Shown: one piece after another, positions 19,641-28,164 of the stretch
Numbering within the stretch: the stretch's first letter is position 1
Layout: each line of letters opens with the position of its first letter
From: Mycolicibacterium porcinum
GTDB lineage: Bacteria > Actinomycetota > Actinomycetes > Mycobacteriales > Mycobacteriaceae
Assembly (NCBI GenBank): GCA_002086835.1
Contig: MVIG01000004.1
Span: forward strand, 186,001 to 250,000
Length of the DNA: 64,000 bases
Direction: 5' to 3'
Made by a program: the position numbers and the translations under genes
Notes under the pieces: generated by a model
What the model saw: the letters and a program-made list of their open reading frames with translations, nothing else
What the model was told of the DNA's origin: nothing
Database searches by the model: none

Positions 19641-20072
19641 TCACCGGCCCTGGGTGATGTAGGCCTGCAGCTGTTCCTGCTCGGCCTCGAGTTCTTCCAT
19701 CCTGGTCTTGACGATGTCGCCGATGCTGACGATGCCGGCCAGCCGTCCTTCGTCGAGCACCGGGATGTGCCGTACCCGGTTCTCGGTCATCAGCGCGCTC
19801 AGGTGATCCACGGTGTCGCGCGGCGTACAGGTCGCCACCACCGTGGTCATGATCTCGGACACCGGCTGCGCCAGCAGGCTGCTGCCCCGCTCGTGCAGCT
19901 TGCGCACCACATCACGCTCCGAGACGATGCCGGCCAGGCCGTCGGGACCCATCACCACCATCGCGCCGATGTTCAGCTCGGTCAGCCCGGCCAACAGCTC
20001 CGTCACCGTGGTCTCCGGCGAAATCGTCACCACCGCCGTGCCCTTGTTTTTCAGCACGTCCGCGATTCGCAT
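19641..20072 (-). CDS. Two-CBS-domain protein (Rv2406c-like)
   Basis: The 143-residue protein consists of two CBS motifs, roughly residues 8-60 (GAMVVMGPDGLAGIVSERDVVRKL) and 75-125 (HIPVLDEGRLAGIVSIGDIVK), with a short charged helical tail. CBS pairs bind adenine nucleotides and act as energy sensors in larger systems; stand-alone proteins like this have no settled function. The ATG at 20072 gives the family-typical MRIADVL start. It converges on the monooxygenase gene (13 bp apart) and is divergent from rnz. The order CBS-rnz matches Rv2406c-Rv2407 of M. tuberculosis. Confidence 0.88.
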   Translation of the reverse strand: MRIADVLKNKGTAVVTISPETTVTELLAGLTELNIGAMVVMGPDGLAGIVSERDVVRKLHERGSSLLAQPVSEIMTTVVATCTPRDTVDHLSALMTENRVRHIPVLDEGRLAGIVSIGDIVKTRMEELEAEQEQLQAYITQGR

Positions 20073-20205
20073 CGGCAGCCTCCGATCGTGATCCACCTCA
20101 CACCAGGCTAGGTCGGCGGTCGCCGCGAGGAAAGGGGCCACGCCTAGCAGCAGCCAGGAATCCGATTCCGCGTATCCGTCGCGGGAACGGAGTAGGAATG
20201 GGGCC

Positions 20206-21066
20206 ATGATCGAGGTCACGCTGCTCGGCACCGGTAGCCCGATCCCCGACCCGGAACGGGCCGGACCGTCCACCCTGGTGCGCGCGAGCGATCAGATGTT
20301 CCTCATCGACTGCGGCCGCGGGGTGCTGCAGCGCCTGGCCGCGGTCGGCTCGGGCGCCAACCAACTCAGTGCGCTCCTGCTGACCCACCTGCACAGCGAT
20401 CACATCGCCGACCTGGGCGACGTGATCATCACCCGCTGGGTGAGCACGTTCGCCCCGGACACACCTCCGTTGCAGATCATCGGTCCGCCGGGGACCGCCG
20501 ACGTGGTCGAGGCGACGCTGCGCGCGTTCGGACACGACATCGGCTACCGCATCGCCCACCACGCCGACCTCAACGGCCCGCCGCAGGTGGAGGTTCACGA
20601 ATACACCGACGGCGTGGTGTGGGATCGCGGCGGTGTCCGGATCCGCGTCGCACCCACCGATCACCGTCCGGTGACCCCGACGATCGCGTTCCGGATCGAA
20701 CACAGCGGAGCCTCGGTGGTGGCGGCCGGCGACACCGTGCCGTGTCGCAGCCTCGACGCGCTTGCCGACGGAGCGGGAGCGTTGATACACACGGTGATTC
20801 GCAAGGACCTGATCGATCTGCTTCCGCAGCAGCGCATCCGCGACATCTGCGGCTATCACTCGTCGGTACAGGAGGCGGCAGCAACGGCCACGCGCGCCGG
20901 CGTCGGGATCCTGATCCTCACCCACTATGTTCCGGCGATGGCTCCCGGCACCGAGGATCAGTGGCGGGCGTTGGCCGCCTCCGTGTTCGACCGCCAGATC
21001 GAGCTGGGTGACGATCTGCACCGCGTCCAGGTTCACCCTGGAGTGTGTACCCGGTCGCGCAGCTGA
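20206..21066 (+). CDS. rnz: Ribonuclease Z, tRNA 3'-processing endonuclease
   Basis: The 286-residue protein is a metallo-beta-lactamase-fold hydrolase with the zinc motif THLHSDH (His61, His63, Asp65, His66), the downstream GDTVPCR segment (Asp near residue 180) and a late HYVPA histidine. RNase Z cleaves tRNA precursors at the discriminator base. It corresponds in place to Rv2407. Its last 34 bp overlap the 3' end of the convergent oxidoreductase gene. The flexible exosite arm is short in this form, as in mycobacterial members. Confidence 0.88.
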   Translation: MIEVTLLGTGSPIPDPERAGPSTLVRASDQMFLIDCGRGVLQRLAAVGSGANQLSALLLTHLHSDHIADLGDVIITRWVSTFAPDTPPLQIIGPPGTADVVEATLRAFGHDIGYRIAHHADLNGPPQVEVHEYTDGVVWDRGGVRIRVAPTDHRPVTPTIAFRIEHSGASVVAAGDTVPCRSLDALADGAGALIHTVIRKDLIDLLPQQRIRDICGYHSSVQEAAATATRAGVGILILTHYVPAMAPGTEDQWRALAASVFDRQIELGDDLHRVQVHPGVCTRSRS

Positions 21067-21914
21067 TGAGCAGCTGCTGCGACGACGTCGAGATCCGCAG
21101 CGGCCCAAGGCCGGCCGCGAGCGATCAGTACGACGTGGCGGATCCCGAGATCGGCCAACGCACGGCACCGCTCGACGAGTGCACCGGCCAGCTCGCCGTC
21201 GCGGAGCGCCGTCGTCACGGTGCGCTCGATCTCGGCGACCGGCCGTCCGACATCGGCGCAGTGCCGATCGAGCACGTCGAGCTGGCGACGGATCGCGGCA
21301 CCGCCGTCGGGTACGTCGAACAGGTTGCAGGCGTCGCCGTACTGCGCGACGAGCCGCAGCGTGCGACGCTCGCCGGTGCCCCCGATCAACACGGGAGGGT
21401 GCGGGAGCGTGACCGGACGAGGACTTCCGATGGGCCGCTGCAGTGTCAGATGTTGGCCCAGGAACGCGGATTCGTCGCCCCGCCACATGTGGTGCGCCAG
21501 CTGCAGCAGCTCGGTCATCCGCTCGAATCGTTCCGCGGTGGCGGGCAGGAACAGACCCATCGCGCCCGCTTCGGCCGCGTTGTAGCCCGCCCCGAGCCCG
21601 AGCCAGGCACGACCGTCAGAGAGGACGTCGAGCGTGGTGACTGCCTTGATCAACAACGCGGGCGCGCGGAAGGTGGCCGCGGTCACCATGGTGCCCAACC
21701 GGATTCGGTCCGTCGCCGCGGCGAGGTAACCGAGGGCGGTGTAGGCCTCCAGCATCGGTTCGTCGAGGGCACTGGCGGGATCGGCCTGAAGGAGATGATC
21801 GGGCACCCACAGGGTGTCGACAGCGGTGCCGTCGAGAAAGCGTGCCAGCGAGGCCAATCGCCGGTGAATCGACTCGGGCCACGAGTAGTTCGTGACGCTT
21901 ACGCTGAGCTTCAT
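21033..21914 (-). CDS. LLM-class oxidoreductase, probably F420-dependent
   Basis: The 293-residue protein begins [16 protein letters not shown] and has the TIM-barrel landmarks of F420-dependent luciferase-like enzymes: [15 protein letters not shown] (near residue 75), [18 protein letters not shown] (near residue 105) and [22 protein letters not shown] (near residue 185). It is shorter than the FMN-dependent monooxygenases elsewhere in the window. The start overlaps the stop of the upstream membrane protein gene by ATGA, so the two are one operon. That operon faces the MarR regulator gene across a palindromic site. The substrate is unknown. Confidence 0.83.
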   Translation of the reverse strand: MKLSVSVTNYSWPESIHRRLASLARFLDGTAVDTLWVPDHLLQADPASALDEPMLEAYTALGYLAAATDRIRLGTMVTAATFRAPALLIKAVTTLDVLSDGRAWLGLGAGYNAAEAGAMGLFLPATAERFERMTELLQLAHHMWRGDESAFLGQHLTLQRPIGSPRPVTLPHPPVLIGGTGERRTLRLVAQYGDACNLFDVPDGGAAIRRQLDVLDRHCADVGRPVAEIERTVTTALRDGELAGALVERCRALADLGIRHVVLIARGRPWAAADLDVVAAAAHQLRDRVHTPG

Positions 21915-22618
21915 GACCGGCTCCTGGCGGCTCGGCGCGCCGGCAGGAGCGCACCGGCGACGATGAGCCAGACGAGACCGGTGAACCGCGCGATCGGCAG
22001 GATCACCGCCGCTTCCGGCCAGATCAATACGCACGTGGCCAGTTCGGCCAACGCCGCGATCGCCAGCCCGGTCCAGGCCACCGGCCGCGGCAACAGTCCG
22101 AGGATGAGGCCGGGCACCGCGATCCCGGCGAGCAGCAGCCCGAGCGCGACGATGTGCCCGACCCCGCCGGTGAGGAACACCAGGTAGTACAGCGCCCGGA
22201 TCAGACCGTCGTCGACAACCACCTCGGCCCGCGACATCGTCCAGCAGATCAACCCGGACAGCGCCAGCGATCCGGCCGCGAGAATGCCGCCGGCCAAGGC
22301 GATCGTCGCGCCGGGCGCCGTCACCCCGAGCTGCCGCAGCCGGGTACTGACGGTCGCGGCGTAGATCGCCAGCGGCACCGATGCGGCGAACGTGCCCACT
22401 GCGGCGGCCTGTACGGCGGCGTGCTGGTCCTGGATGTATGCCACCACCGCGGCCGCCTCGCCGTATGGCAGCGGCATCACCCCACCGAGGGCGACCCCGA
22501 CCGCGAGCCCGACCAGCAGCAGCGTCAGGGACACCGCCGCCACCGGGGCCAGTGGCGGTCCGCCCTGCCTTCCGGTCGGCCGGCCGGCGCTAATTCGATC
22601 TACCGTTGAATCGTTCAT
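21911..22618 (-). CDS. Integral membrane protein, DUF4386-like
   Basis: The 235-residue protein has six to seven hydrophobic segments with few charged residues between them, a pattern like the DUF4386 family. Family function is unknown. The ATG at 22618 is chosen because the frame upstream would run across the divergent regulator's promoter. The start codon itself lies inside an inverted repeat that may be the MarR operator. Translation is coupled to the oxidoreductase gene by ATGA. Together they look like a small inducible module under the adjacent MarR protein. Confidence 0.7.
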   Translation of the reverse strand: MNDSTVDRISAGRPTGRQGGPPLAPVAAVSLTLLLVGLAVGVALGGVMPLPYGEAAAVVAYIQDQHAAVQAAAVGTFAASVPLAIYAATVSTRLRQLGVTAPGATIALAGGILAAGSLALSGLICWTMSRAEVVVDDGLIRALYYLVFLTGGVGHIVALGLLLAGIAVPGLILGLLPRPVAWTGLAIAALAELATCVLIWPEAAVILPIARFTGLVWLIVAGALLPARRAARSRS

Positions 22619-22630
22619 AGTTTGAACGAT
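22610..22630. promoter_or_regulatory. Inverted repeat, candidate MarR operator
   Basis: ATCGTTCA (22610-22617) and its exact complement TGAACGAT (22623-22630) are separated by five bases and overlap the start codon of the membrane protein gene. A further half-site-like GGAACGAT occurs near 22675, closer to the regulator. Twofold sites of this size between a MarR gene and its divergent neighbour are typical operators. Binding here would block expression of the membrane protein/oxidoreductase operon. Confidence 0.5.
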
Positions 22631-22697
22631 ATGCCCGGTTGTCGCCGTACTCAACCCTGAATGTTTTGATTTTGGAACGATTTCTCCGTGATACGGT

Positions 22698-23198
22698 TTG
22701 ACCGTGGAGAACGGACGGCCCGACACCGTGGCATTTCTGTTGGCACAACTCGGCCACCGGGCCGCGACGCAGTTCGCCGAGCAGATGGCGACGCTCGAGC
22801 TCACCCCGCCGCATGCCGGAATCCTGCGCGCCATCGGCGCTCAACCCGGGCTCAGCCAGCAGTCACTGAGCACCCAGCTGGGCCTGTTGCCGAGCCGCGT
22901 CGTCAGCTACGTCGACGACCTGGAGGACCGCGGCTACGTCGAACGCCGCCGCAACCCCGACGACCGCCGCCTGCACGCGTTGTTCCTCAGCACGGCAGGC
23001 AAGAAGGCGCTACGCCGCATCGGAGAGCTGGCGCGCCGGCACGATGACGGCATCACCGCCGGACTCGACGCCGAGCAGCGCGACGAACTACGCGCACTGC
23101 TGCAGACACTCGCCGACCACCAGGGTCTGACACCGCACGTCCACCCCGGCTTCCGCAACCTCGGGCGCACCGCGGGACGCGTCAAGCCAGTCGGGTGA
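22698..23198 (+). CDS. MarR-family transcriptional regulator
   Basis: The 166-residue protein has the winged helix-turn-helix of MarR regulators: LSQQSLSTQLGLLPSRVVSYVDDLEDRGYVERR near residues 50-85, followed by the wing NPDDRRLHALFLS. The frame begins at TTG 22698, and GTG at 22704 is an alternative; neither has a clear Shine-Dalgarno, and a leaderless transcript is possible. It is divergent from the membrane protein/oxidoreductase pair, which it probably represses. Its 3' end overlaps that of the convergent transglutaminase gene by 17 bp. Confidence 0.87.
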   Translation: MTVENGRPDTVAFLLAQLGHRAATQFAEQMATLELTPPHAGILRAIGAQPGLSQQSLSTQLGLLPSRVVSYVDDLEDRGYVERRRNPDDRRLHALFLSTAGKKALRRIGELARRHDDGITAGLDAEQRDELRALLQTLADHQGLTPHVHPGFRNLGRTAGRVKPVG

Positions 23199-24021
23199 CC
23201 TCCACGACCACGTCGAGATCGGTCGAACCCTCGCCCGAATAGATTCCCTTGAGCGGGGCAACATCCGAGTAATCCCTGCCCACGCCGACGCTGACGTACT
23301 GCTCCGTGATCTCGCTGTCGTTGGTCGGGTCGTAGTGCCACCACCCACCGGCCCAGGCCTGAATCCAGGCGTGGCTCTGCCCGTCGATCGTGTCCCCCAC
23401 CACCGCCTCGCGCGTCGGGTGCAGGTATCCCGACACGTAGCGGGCCGGAATCCCCATGGACCGCAACATGATCAGTGAGAGGTGGGCGAAGTCCTGGCAC
23501 ACCCCCTTACCCTCCCGCAGAGCGTCCAGGCCCGAGGAGTGGACCCCGGTGGTCCCCGGTACGTAGTCGAGCTCGCTGCGCACCCACTGCGCCACGGCCG
23601 TCACCGCCTCGAACGGGTCGTACTCCTTGGCGATCCGCTGCCCGACCCGCGCGATGCGCTTGCTGCGCGGGGTGTAATGCGTCGGGCTGAGCACCTCGTC
23701 GAACCGGTCGATCACGGCCTCCGAGCGCAGATCATCCCAACTCGCCAGTTCCTCGGGTTTCTCGGCGAGCTCGGTCTCGACCACCGAGGACCCCGAGACC
23801 TCCAGCTCGGTGTGCGGGGCGTGCAGGTCGAACGCCGTCACCGCCGTGCCCCAGTAGTCGACGTACCGATAGGACCTGGTGGCCGGAATGGTCTCGACCC
23901 GGTTCAGGATCACGTTCTGCCGCGAATCGGAACGCGGGGTCAGCCGGGCCTCGTTGAAGGACGCGGTCACCGCCGACTTGTAGGCGTATCCCGTCGAGTG
24001 CACCACCCGTAGTCGCCACAT
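23182..24021 (-). CDS. Transglutaminase-like cysteine protease-fold protein (Rv2409c-like)
   Basis: The 279-residue protein has an N-terminal beta domain typical of bacterial transglutaminase-like proteins and a catalytic core with Cys175 (GVCQDFAH), His217 (SHAWIQAW) and Asp231 (HYDPTN). All three catalytic residues are present. It is the last gene of a three-gene operon with an alpha-E protein (zero spacing, TAG directly followed by ATG) and a circularly permuted ATP-grasp enzyme. The set is conserved across mycobacteria and many other bacteria. Comparative predictions link it to peptide or amide synthesis and processing, but no product is established. Confidence 0.9.
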   Translation of the reverse strand: MWRLRVVHSTGYAYKSAVTASFNEARLTPRSDSRQNVILNRVETIPATRSYRYVDYWGTAVTAFDLHAPHTELEVSGSSVVETELAEKPEELASWDDLRSEAVIDRFDEVLSPTHYTPRSKRIARVGQRIAKEYDPFEAVTAVAQWVRSELDYVPGTTGVHSSGLDALREGKGVCQDFAHLSLIMLRSMGIPARYVSGYLHPTREAVVGDTIDGQSHAWIQAWAGGWWHYDPTNDSEITEQYVSVGVGRDYSDVAPLKGIYSGEGSTDLDVVVEVTRLA

Positions 24022-24996
24022 CTAGACCTCGCCCTCCTCGATCACCACCGCGTCCCCGCGCCCGGCATCCGTCCAGGCCACCCACGGAGCGGAGTGGAAG
24101 TACTGCAGCGCCAACGCTTCTCCGACATCCCGGCAGGTCTTCTGCAGCCCGGCCAGCCGGGCATCCAGGGATTCCAGCAGCGCACCAGGCTGCAGGAACT
24201 CCAGCTCGCTACGGGCCCGGCCCAGCAGCCGCTGCGCCTCCGCCGTGGCCCCCAGCCGGCTGTGCGGCCGGTTGAGCAACTCGTCGAGACTGTGTTCGGC
24301 CAGCCGCAGCGAGTAGAAGATCGACCGCGGAAACAGCCGGTCCAACAACATGAACTCGACCACGCGACCGGCGTCGAGCACACCGCGGTAGGTCCGAAGG
24401 TATGTGTCGTGCGCACCGGCCGAGCGCAACAGCGTGACCCAGGCCGGCGACGACCCGCTGTCCCCCACCCGCGACAGCAGCAGGCGGACCGTCATGTCGA
24501 CGCGCTCGATCGCGCGGCCCAGCACCATGAACCGGTAGCCGTCGTCGCGGCTCAACGTCGAATCGGCCAGCCCGGCGAACATCGCCGCGCGCCCCTCCAC
24601 GTACGACAGGAACTCGTGGGGGCCCAGCCGTTTGGCCGCACGCTCACGCTCGGCCAGCGCGTTGTAGGTGGTGTTGAGGCACTCCCAGATCTCGGTCGAG
24701 GTGACCTCGCGGGCACCGCGGGCGTTCTCGCGCGCGGACGAGATCGAGTCGACGATCGAATTGCCGCCGCTGTCACGGCTGAACGCCACGATGTCGGTCA
24801 GCGACCACACGTCCAGCGGTTTCGCGGGCGGCTCGATACCGAGCACCCGCAACAGCGTCCGGGAGGCGACATCCGGATCGACGCTGGAGTCCTCCAACAA
24901 CTGATGCACCGTGACATCGAGGATGCGTGCGGTGTCGTCGGCCCGTTCCACATAGCGGCCGATCCAATACAGCGACTCGGCGTTGCGCGCCAGCAT
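24022..24996 (-). CDS. Alpha-E domain protein (Rv2410c-like)
   Basis: The 324-residue, mostly helical protein begins with the family hallmark MLARNAESLYWIGRYVERADDTARIL. It contains further alpha-E conserved segments (ARENARGAREV near residue 90; FMVLGRAIERVDMTVRLLL near residue 155). Biochemical function is unknown. It always travels with a circularly permuted ATP-grasp ligase and a transglutaminase-like protein, as here: 12 bp after the ATP-grasp gene and abutting the transglutaminase gene. It may be a scaffold or a substrate-binding partner of the ligase; this is inference from linkage. Confidence 0.9.
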   Translation of the reverse strand: MLARNAESLYWIGRYVERADDTARILDVTVHQLLEDSSVDPDVASRTLLRVLGIEPPAKPLDVWSLTDIVAFSRDSGGNSIVDSISSARENARGAREVTSTEIWECLNTTYNALAERERAAKRLGPHEFLSYVEGRAAMFAGLADSTLSRDDGYRFMVLGRAIERVDMTVRLLLSRVGDSGSSPAWVTLLRSAGAHDTYLRTYRGVLDAGRVVEFMLLDRLFPRSIFYSLRLAEHSLDELLNRPHSRLGATAEAQRLLGRARSELEFLQPGALLESLDARLAGLQKTCRDVGEALALQYFHSAPWVAWTDAGRGDAVVIEEGEV

Positions 24997-25008
24997 CTAT
25001 TCCACCCC

Positions 25009-26670
25009 CTACTGCTGCTGTTGGGACGACGAACCATCAGGGGCGCCATTGCCTTTGGGCCCCTTGGCGGACCTGGGCAGCGACCGCACCACCTCGGCGG
25101 CGGCCAGCTCTCGGTCGGCCGCGGACGTCCGCGACGCCAGCACCCAGGTGTCTTTCGAACCGCCGCCCTGACTGGAATTGACCACCAGGGACCCTTCCGG
25201 CAGCGCCACCCGGGTCAGCCCGCCGGGCAGCACCCAGACGTCGTTACCGTCGTTCACCGCGAACGGGCGCAGGTCCACGTGCCGGGGCGCCAGTTTGTTG
25301 CCGATCTGGGTCGGCACGGTGGACAACTGCATCACCGGCTGCGCGATCCAGCCGCGCGGATCGGCCCGGATCTTCTTGGCGATGGCCGCCAACTCCTTCT
25401 CCGAGGCGTCCGGGCCGAAGACGATGCCGTACCCGCCGGAGCCCTCGACCGGCTTGATGACGAGTTCGTCGATCCGGTCGAGCACCTCCTCACGTTCGGT
25501 GTCCAACCAACAGCGGTAGGTGTCGACGTTGGCCAGGATCGGCTTCTCGCCCAGGTAGTACTCGATGATGGTCGGCACATAGGTGTAGACGAGCTTGTCG
25601 TCGCCGACCCCGTTGCCCACCGCACTGGAGATCACCACGTTGCCCGCGCGGGCGGCGTTGAGCAGCCCGGCCACCCCGAGCACCGAGTCGGGGCGGAACT
25701 GCATCGGGTCCAGGAACGCGTCGTCGATGCGGCGATAGATCACGTCGACCTGCCGCTCGCCCTCGGTGGTGCGCATGTAGACGGCGTTGTCGCGGCAGAA
25801 CAGGTCGCGACCCTCGACCAGCTCGACTCCCATCTGCCGGGCCAGCAGCGAGTGCTCGAAGTAGGCCGAGTTGTAGACCCCGGGCGTGAGCACCACGACG
25901 GTGGGGTCGGCGACATTGGTGGGCGCGGCGTTGCGCAGCGCGCGCAGCAGGTGCGAGGAGTAGTCGCCGACGGCGCGTACCCGATGGGTGGCGAACAGGT
26001 TGGGGAAGACGCGGGCCATGGTGCGCCGGTTCTCCATCACATACGACACCCCCGACGGCGATCGCAGGTTGTCCTCGAGCACCCGGAAGTCGCCCTTGTC
26101 GTCGCGGATCAGGTCGATGCCCGCGACGTGGATGCGCACTCCGTTGGGCGGGACGATGCCCGCGGCTTCGCGGTGGAAGTGCTCGCACGACGTCACCAGC
26201 CGGCGCGGGATCAACCCGTCCCGGAGGATCTCCTGCTCGCCGTAGATGTCGTCGAGGTACATCTCCAGCGCCTTGACCCGCTGGGTGATGCCGCGTTCCA
26301 GCCGGGACCATTCCGCCGCCGAGATCACCCGAGGCACCAGATCGAGCGGGAACGGCCGCTCCTGGCCGGACAGCGAGAACGTGATCCCCTGGTCGATGAA
26401 CGCCCGGCCCAGCGCGTCCGAGCGCGAGCGCAACTCGGAGGCATCCGACGGAGCAAGCTCGGCAAAGATGCCCTTGTAGGGACCGCGGACGTTGCCGGCG
26501 GCGTCGAACATCTCGTCGAACGCCTCCGAGTACCGGCCCAGCCGGTTGTAGCCGTCGAAGATGCCCTGATGTTTGACACGTCGCGCCGACGCGGCACGTT
26601 GGCCGGCCGGCCTGGATCCGTTCGACTCGGATCCTTGGGTACGGACAGTTCGCAGGCTCACCCCCCTCAT
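25009..26670 (-). CDS. Circularly permuted ATP-grasp ligase (Rv2411c-like)
   Basis: The 553-residue protein is a type-2 circularly permuted ATP-grasp enzyme. It shows the glycine-rich nucleotide loop KPVEGSGGYGIVFGP (near residue 415), a YVMENRRTMARVFP segment and the late NSSQGGGSKDTWV motif. ATP-grasp enzymes join a carboxylate to an amine through an acylphosphate. The ATG at 26670 gives a length close to the M. tuberculosis homologue; an ATG at 26715 would add 15 atypical residues. It heads the operon with the alpha-E and transglutaminase-like genes. Substrates are unknown. Confidence 0.9.
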   Translation of the reverse strand: MRGVSLRTVRTQGSESNGSRPAGQRAASARRVKHQGIFDGYNRLGRYSEAFDEMFDAAGNVRGPYKGIFAELAPSDASELRSRSDALGRAFIDQGITFSLSGQERPFPLDLVPRVISAAEWSRLERGITQRVKALEMYLDDIYGEQEILRDGLIPRRLVTSCEHFHREAAGIVPPNGVRIHVAGIDLIRDDKGDFRVLEDNLRSPSGVSYVMENRRTMARVFPNLFATHRVRAVGDYSSHLLRALRNAAPTNVADPTVVVLTPGVYNSAYFEHSLLARQMGVELVEGRDLFCRDNAVYMRTTEGERQVDVIYRRIDDAFLDPMQFRPDSVLGVAGLLNAARAGNVVISSAVGNGVGDDKLVYTYVPTIIEYYLGEKPILANVDTYRCWLDTEREEVLDRIDELVIKPVEGSGGYGIVFGPDASEKELAAIAKKIRADPRGWIAQPVMQLSTVPTQIGNKLAPRHVDLRPFAVNDGNDVWVLPGGLTRVALPEGSLVVNSSQGGGSKDTWVLASRTSAADRELAAAEVVRSLPRSAKGPKGNGAPDGSSSQQQQ

Positions 26671-26796
26671 GCTGCCGCACCCGGCGAGGTTTCGCCGGGT
26701 CAATGGCCAGCCCATTTCGGCAGGCCAAAGCCCGGTTGAGGTGGTATTAGAGCCGAAAAACCGGGCACGGGCGCCCGACGTTTCCGCTGCACCGCT

Positions 26797-26826
26797 TTGG
26801 GAGTTCAGACGTCTCGCTGGTACCCT
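26797..26826 (+). promoter_or_regulatory. Possible rpsT promoter
   Basis: TTGGGA (26797-26802) and TACCCT (26821-26826) are separated by 18 bases in the 236-bp region between the divergent ATP-grasp gene and rpsT. This matches mycobacterial sigma-A promoters, whose -10 box often reads TANNNT. It would give a leader of about 75 nt before rpsT. Nothing else was identified in this intergenic region. Confidence 0.4.
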
Positions 26827-26906
26827 GAACAGTCGCTGCCCGCAGTGCGGGTGTGCGCACCCAGACTTCGGTAACCCCAGCTAGAGAATTACGAAGGAAT
26901 TTTTAC

Positions 26907-27167
26907 GTGGCCAACATCAAGTCGCAGGAAAAGCGCATCCTCACCAACGAGCGTCGCCGGCTGCGTAACCAGTCCGTGAAGTCGTCGCTGCGTACGGCTG
27001 TGCGTAGCTTCCGCGAGGCCGTCGAGGCGGGCGAGAAGGACAAGGCCGCCGAGTTGCTGGTGTCGACCAGCCGCAAGCTCGACAAGGCCGCCAGCAAGGG
27101 CGTCATCCACGCCAACCAGGCCGCCAACAAGAAGTCGGCACTGGCCCTGGCGCTGAACAAGCTCTGA
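26907..27167 (+). CDS. rpsT: 30S ribosomal protein S20
   Basis: The 86-residue, lysine/arginine-rich helical protein has the S20 hallmarks ([21 protein letters not shown]; the [17 protein letters not shown]-terminal stretch). It binds 16S rRNA in the small subunit. The GTG at 26907 is the start because GAAGGA lies ten bases upstream and the protein then begins exactly as other S20 proteins do; a longer frame to 26853 is not credible. It stands alone between the ATP-grasp operon and convergent holA. Confidence 0.96.
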   Translation: MANIKSQEKRILTNERRRLRNQSVKSSLRTAVRSFREAVEAGEKDKAAELLVSTSRKLDKAASKGVIHANQAANKKSALALALNKL

Positions 27168-27188
27168 GTCTTCGTTAGTTTTCCCGGT

Positions 27189-28151
27189 TCACCGGGTGGC
27201 GAGTTCCGCCACCCGGCGTACCGCTGTTTCAAGGGCGTAGTCGGCATCCGCCGCTGCGCCCTTTACGTCTGCGTTGAGCGCGGCGACCACCCGCATGGCC
27301 TCGGCCACCGAGTCGCGCGACCAGCGGCGCGCCTGCTTCTGCGCCTTCTGCACCCGCCACGGCGGCATCCCCAGTTCGCCGGCGAGCCGGTACGGATCAC
27401 CTGACAGCGGACCCACCCGCGCGATCGTGTGCACCGCTTCGGCCAGCGCATCGGCCAACACCACCTGCGGCTCACCGGCCAGCATGGCCCACCGCAACGC
27501 CTCGGCGGCCCCTGCGACATCTCCGGTGACCGCCTTGTCGGCGATGTCGAAGCCCTTCACCTCGGCCTTGCCGCTGTGATACCGGCGTACCGCGACCGCG
27601 TCGACCTGCCCGGCGGTGTCGGCCACCAGCTGTGAGCACACCGCGGCGAGCTCACGAATGTTCGATCCGACCGCGTCGAGCACCGCGTTCACCGCATCGT
27701 CGGACACCTTGACCCGCAGTGCCCGGAACTCGGCCCGCACGAAATCCGCCCGCTCGGCGGGCTTGGTGATCTTGGCGCACGGATGCACTTGTGCACCAAG
27801 TTTTTTCAGCTGATCGGCCAGCGCCTTGGCCCGCCCACCACCGGAGTGGATGACGACCAGCACCGTGCCCGGCGGCAGATCGGCTGCGGCCGAGGCGATC
27901 AGGGCCACGGCGTCCTTGCCCGCCTCGGCGGCGGCCTCCAGGACCACCATGCGTTCCTCGGCGAACAGGGAGGGGCTCAGCAGCTCGGCGAGCTCGCTGG
28001 TGCTGACCTCGCCGGCCCGCATCCGGTCCACCGGGACGTCGTCGGAGCCGGCCTGCCGGCGCAGCGCCCGCAGCACCGACCCGACCGCTCGTTCGACCAG
28101 CAATTCCTCATCGCCCAGAACCAGGTGCAGACCGTCGATCTGTTCACTCAC
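27189..28151 (-). CDS. holA: DNA polymerase III delta subunit
   Basis: The 320-residue protein matches the HolA family: an N-terminal [14 protein letters not shown] start, an AAA+-like domain with [15 protein letters not shown] in place of a functional P-loop, and a helical C-terminal collar domain ([18 protein letters not shown]). Delta opens the sliding clamp within the clamp loader. It is immediately followed upstream, on the same strand, by comEC and comEA, the usual mycobacterial order. It converges with rpsT. Confidence 0.93.
   Translation of the reverse strand: MSEQIDGLHLVLGDEELLVERAVGSVLRALRRQAGSDDVPVDRMRAGEVSTSELAELLSPSLFAEERMVVLEAAAEAGKDAVALIASAAADLPPGTVLVVIHSGGGRAKALADQLKKLGAQVHPCAKITKPAERADFVRAEFRALRVKVSDDAVNAVLDAVGSNIRELAAVCSQLVADTAGQVDAVAVRRYHSGKAEVKGFDIADKAVTGDVAGAAEALRWAMLAGEPQVVLADALAEAVHTIARVGPLSGDPYRLAGELGMPPWRVQKAQKQARRWSRDSVAEAMRVVAALNADVKGAAADADYALETAVRRVAELATR
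27192..27216. terminator. Hairpin downstream of rpsT, inside the holA 3' end
   Basis: CCGGGTGGC (27192-27200) and GCCACCCGG (27208-27216) form a perfect nine-base-pair stem with a seven-base loop, 25 nt after the rpsT stop codon. It also encodes the last codons of holA on the other strand. There is no U-tract, which is common for mycobacterial terminators. It may stop rpsT transcripts, or simply reflect constrained coding sequence. Confidence 0.4.
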
Positions 28152-28164
28152 ACCGATGATCGTG

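Noticed and set aside
24094..26739. An 881-codon open frame on the plus strand
   Set aside because: It lies opposite the alpha-E and ATP-grasp genes, which have clear family motifs; the frame has no recognisable domain.
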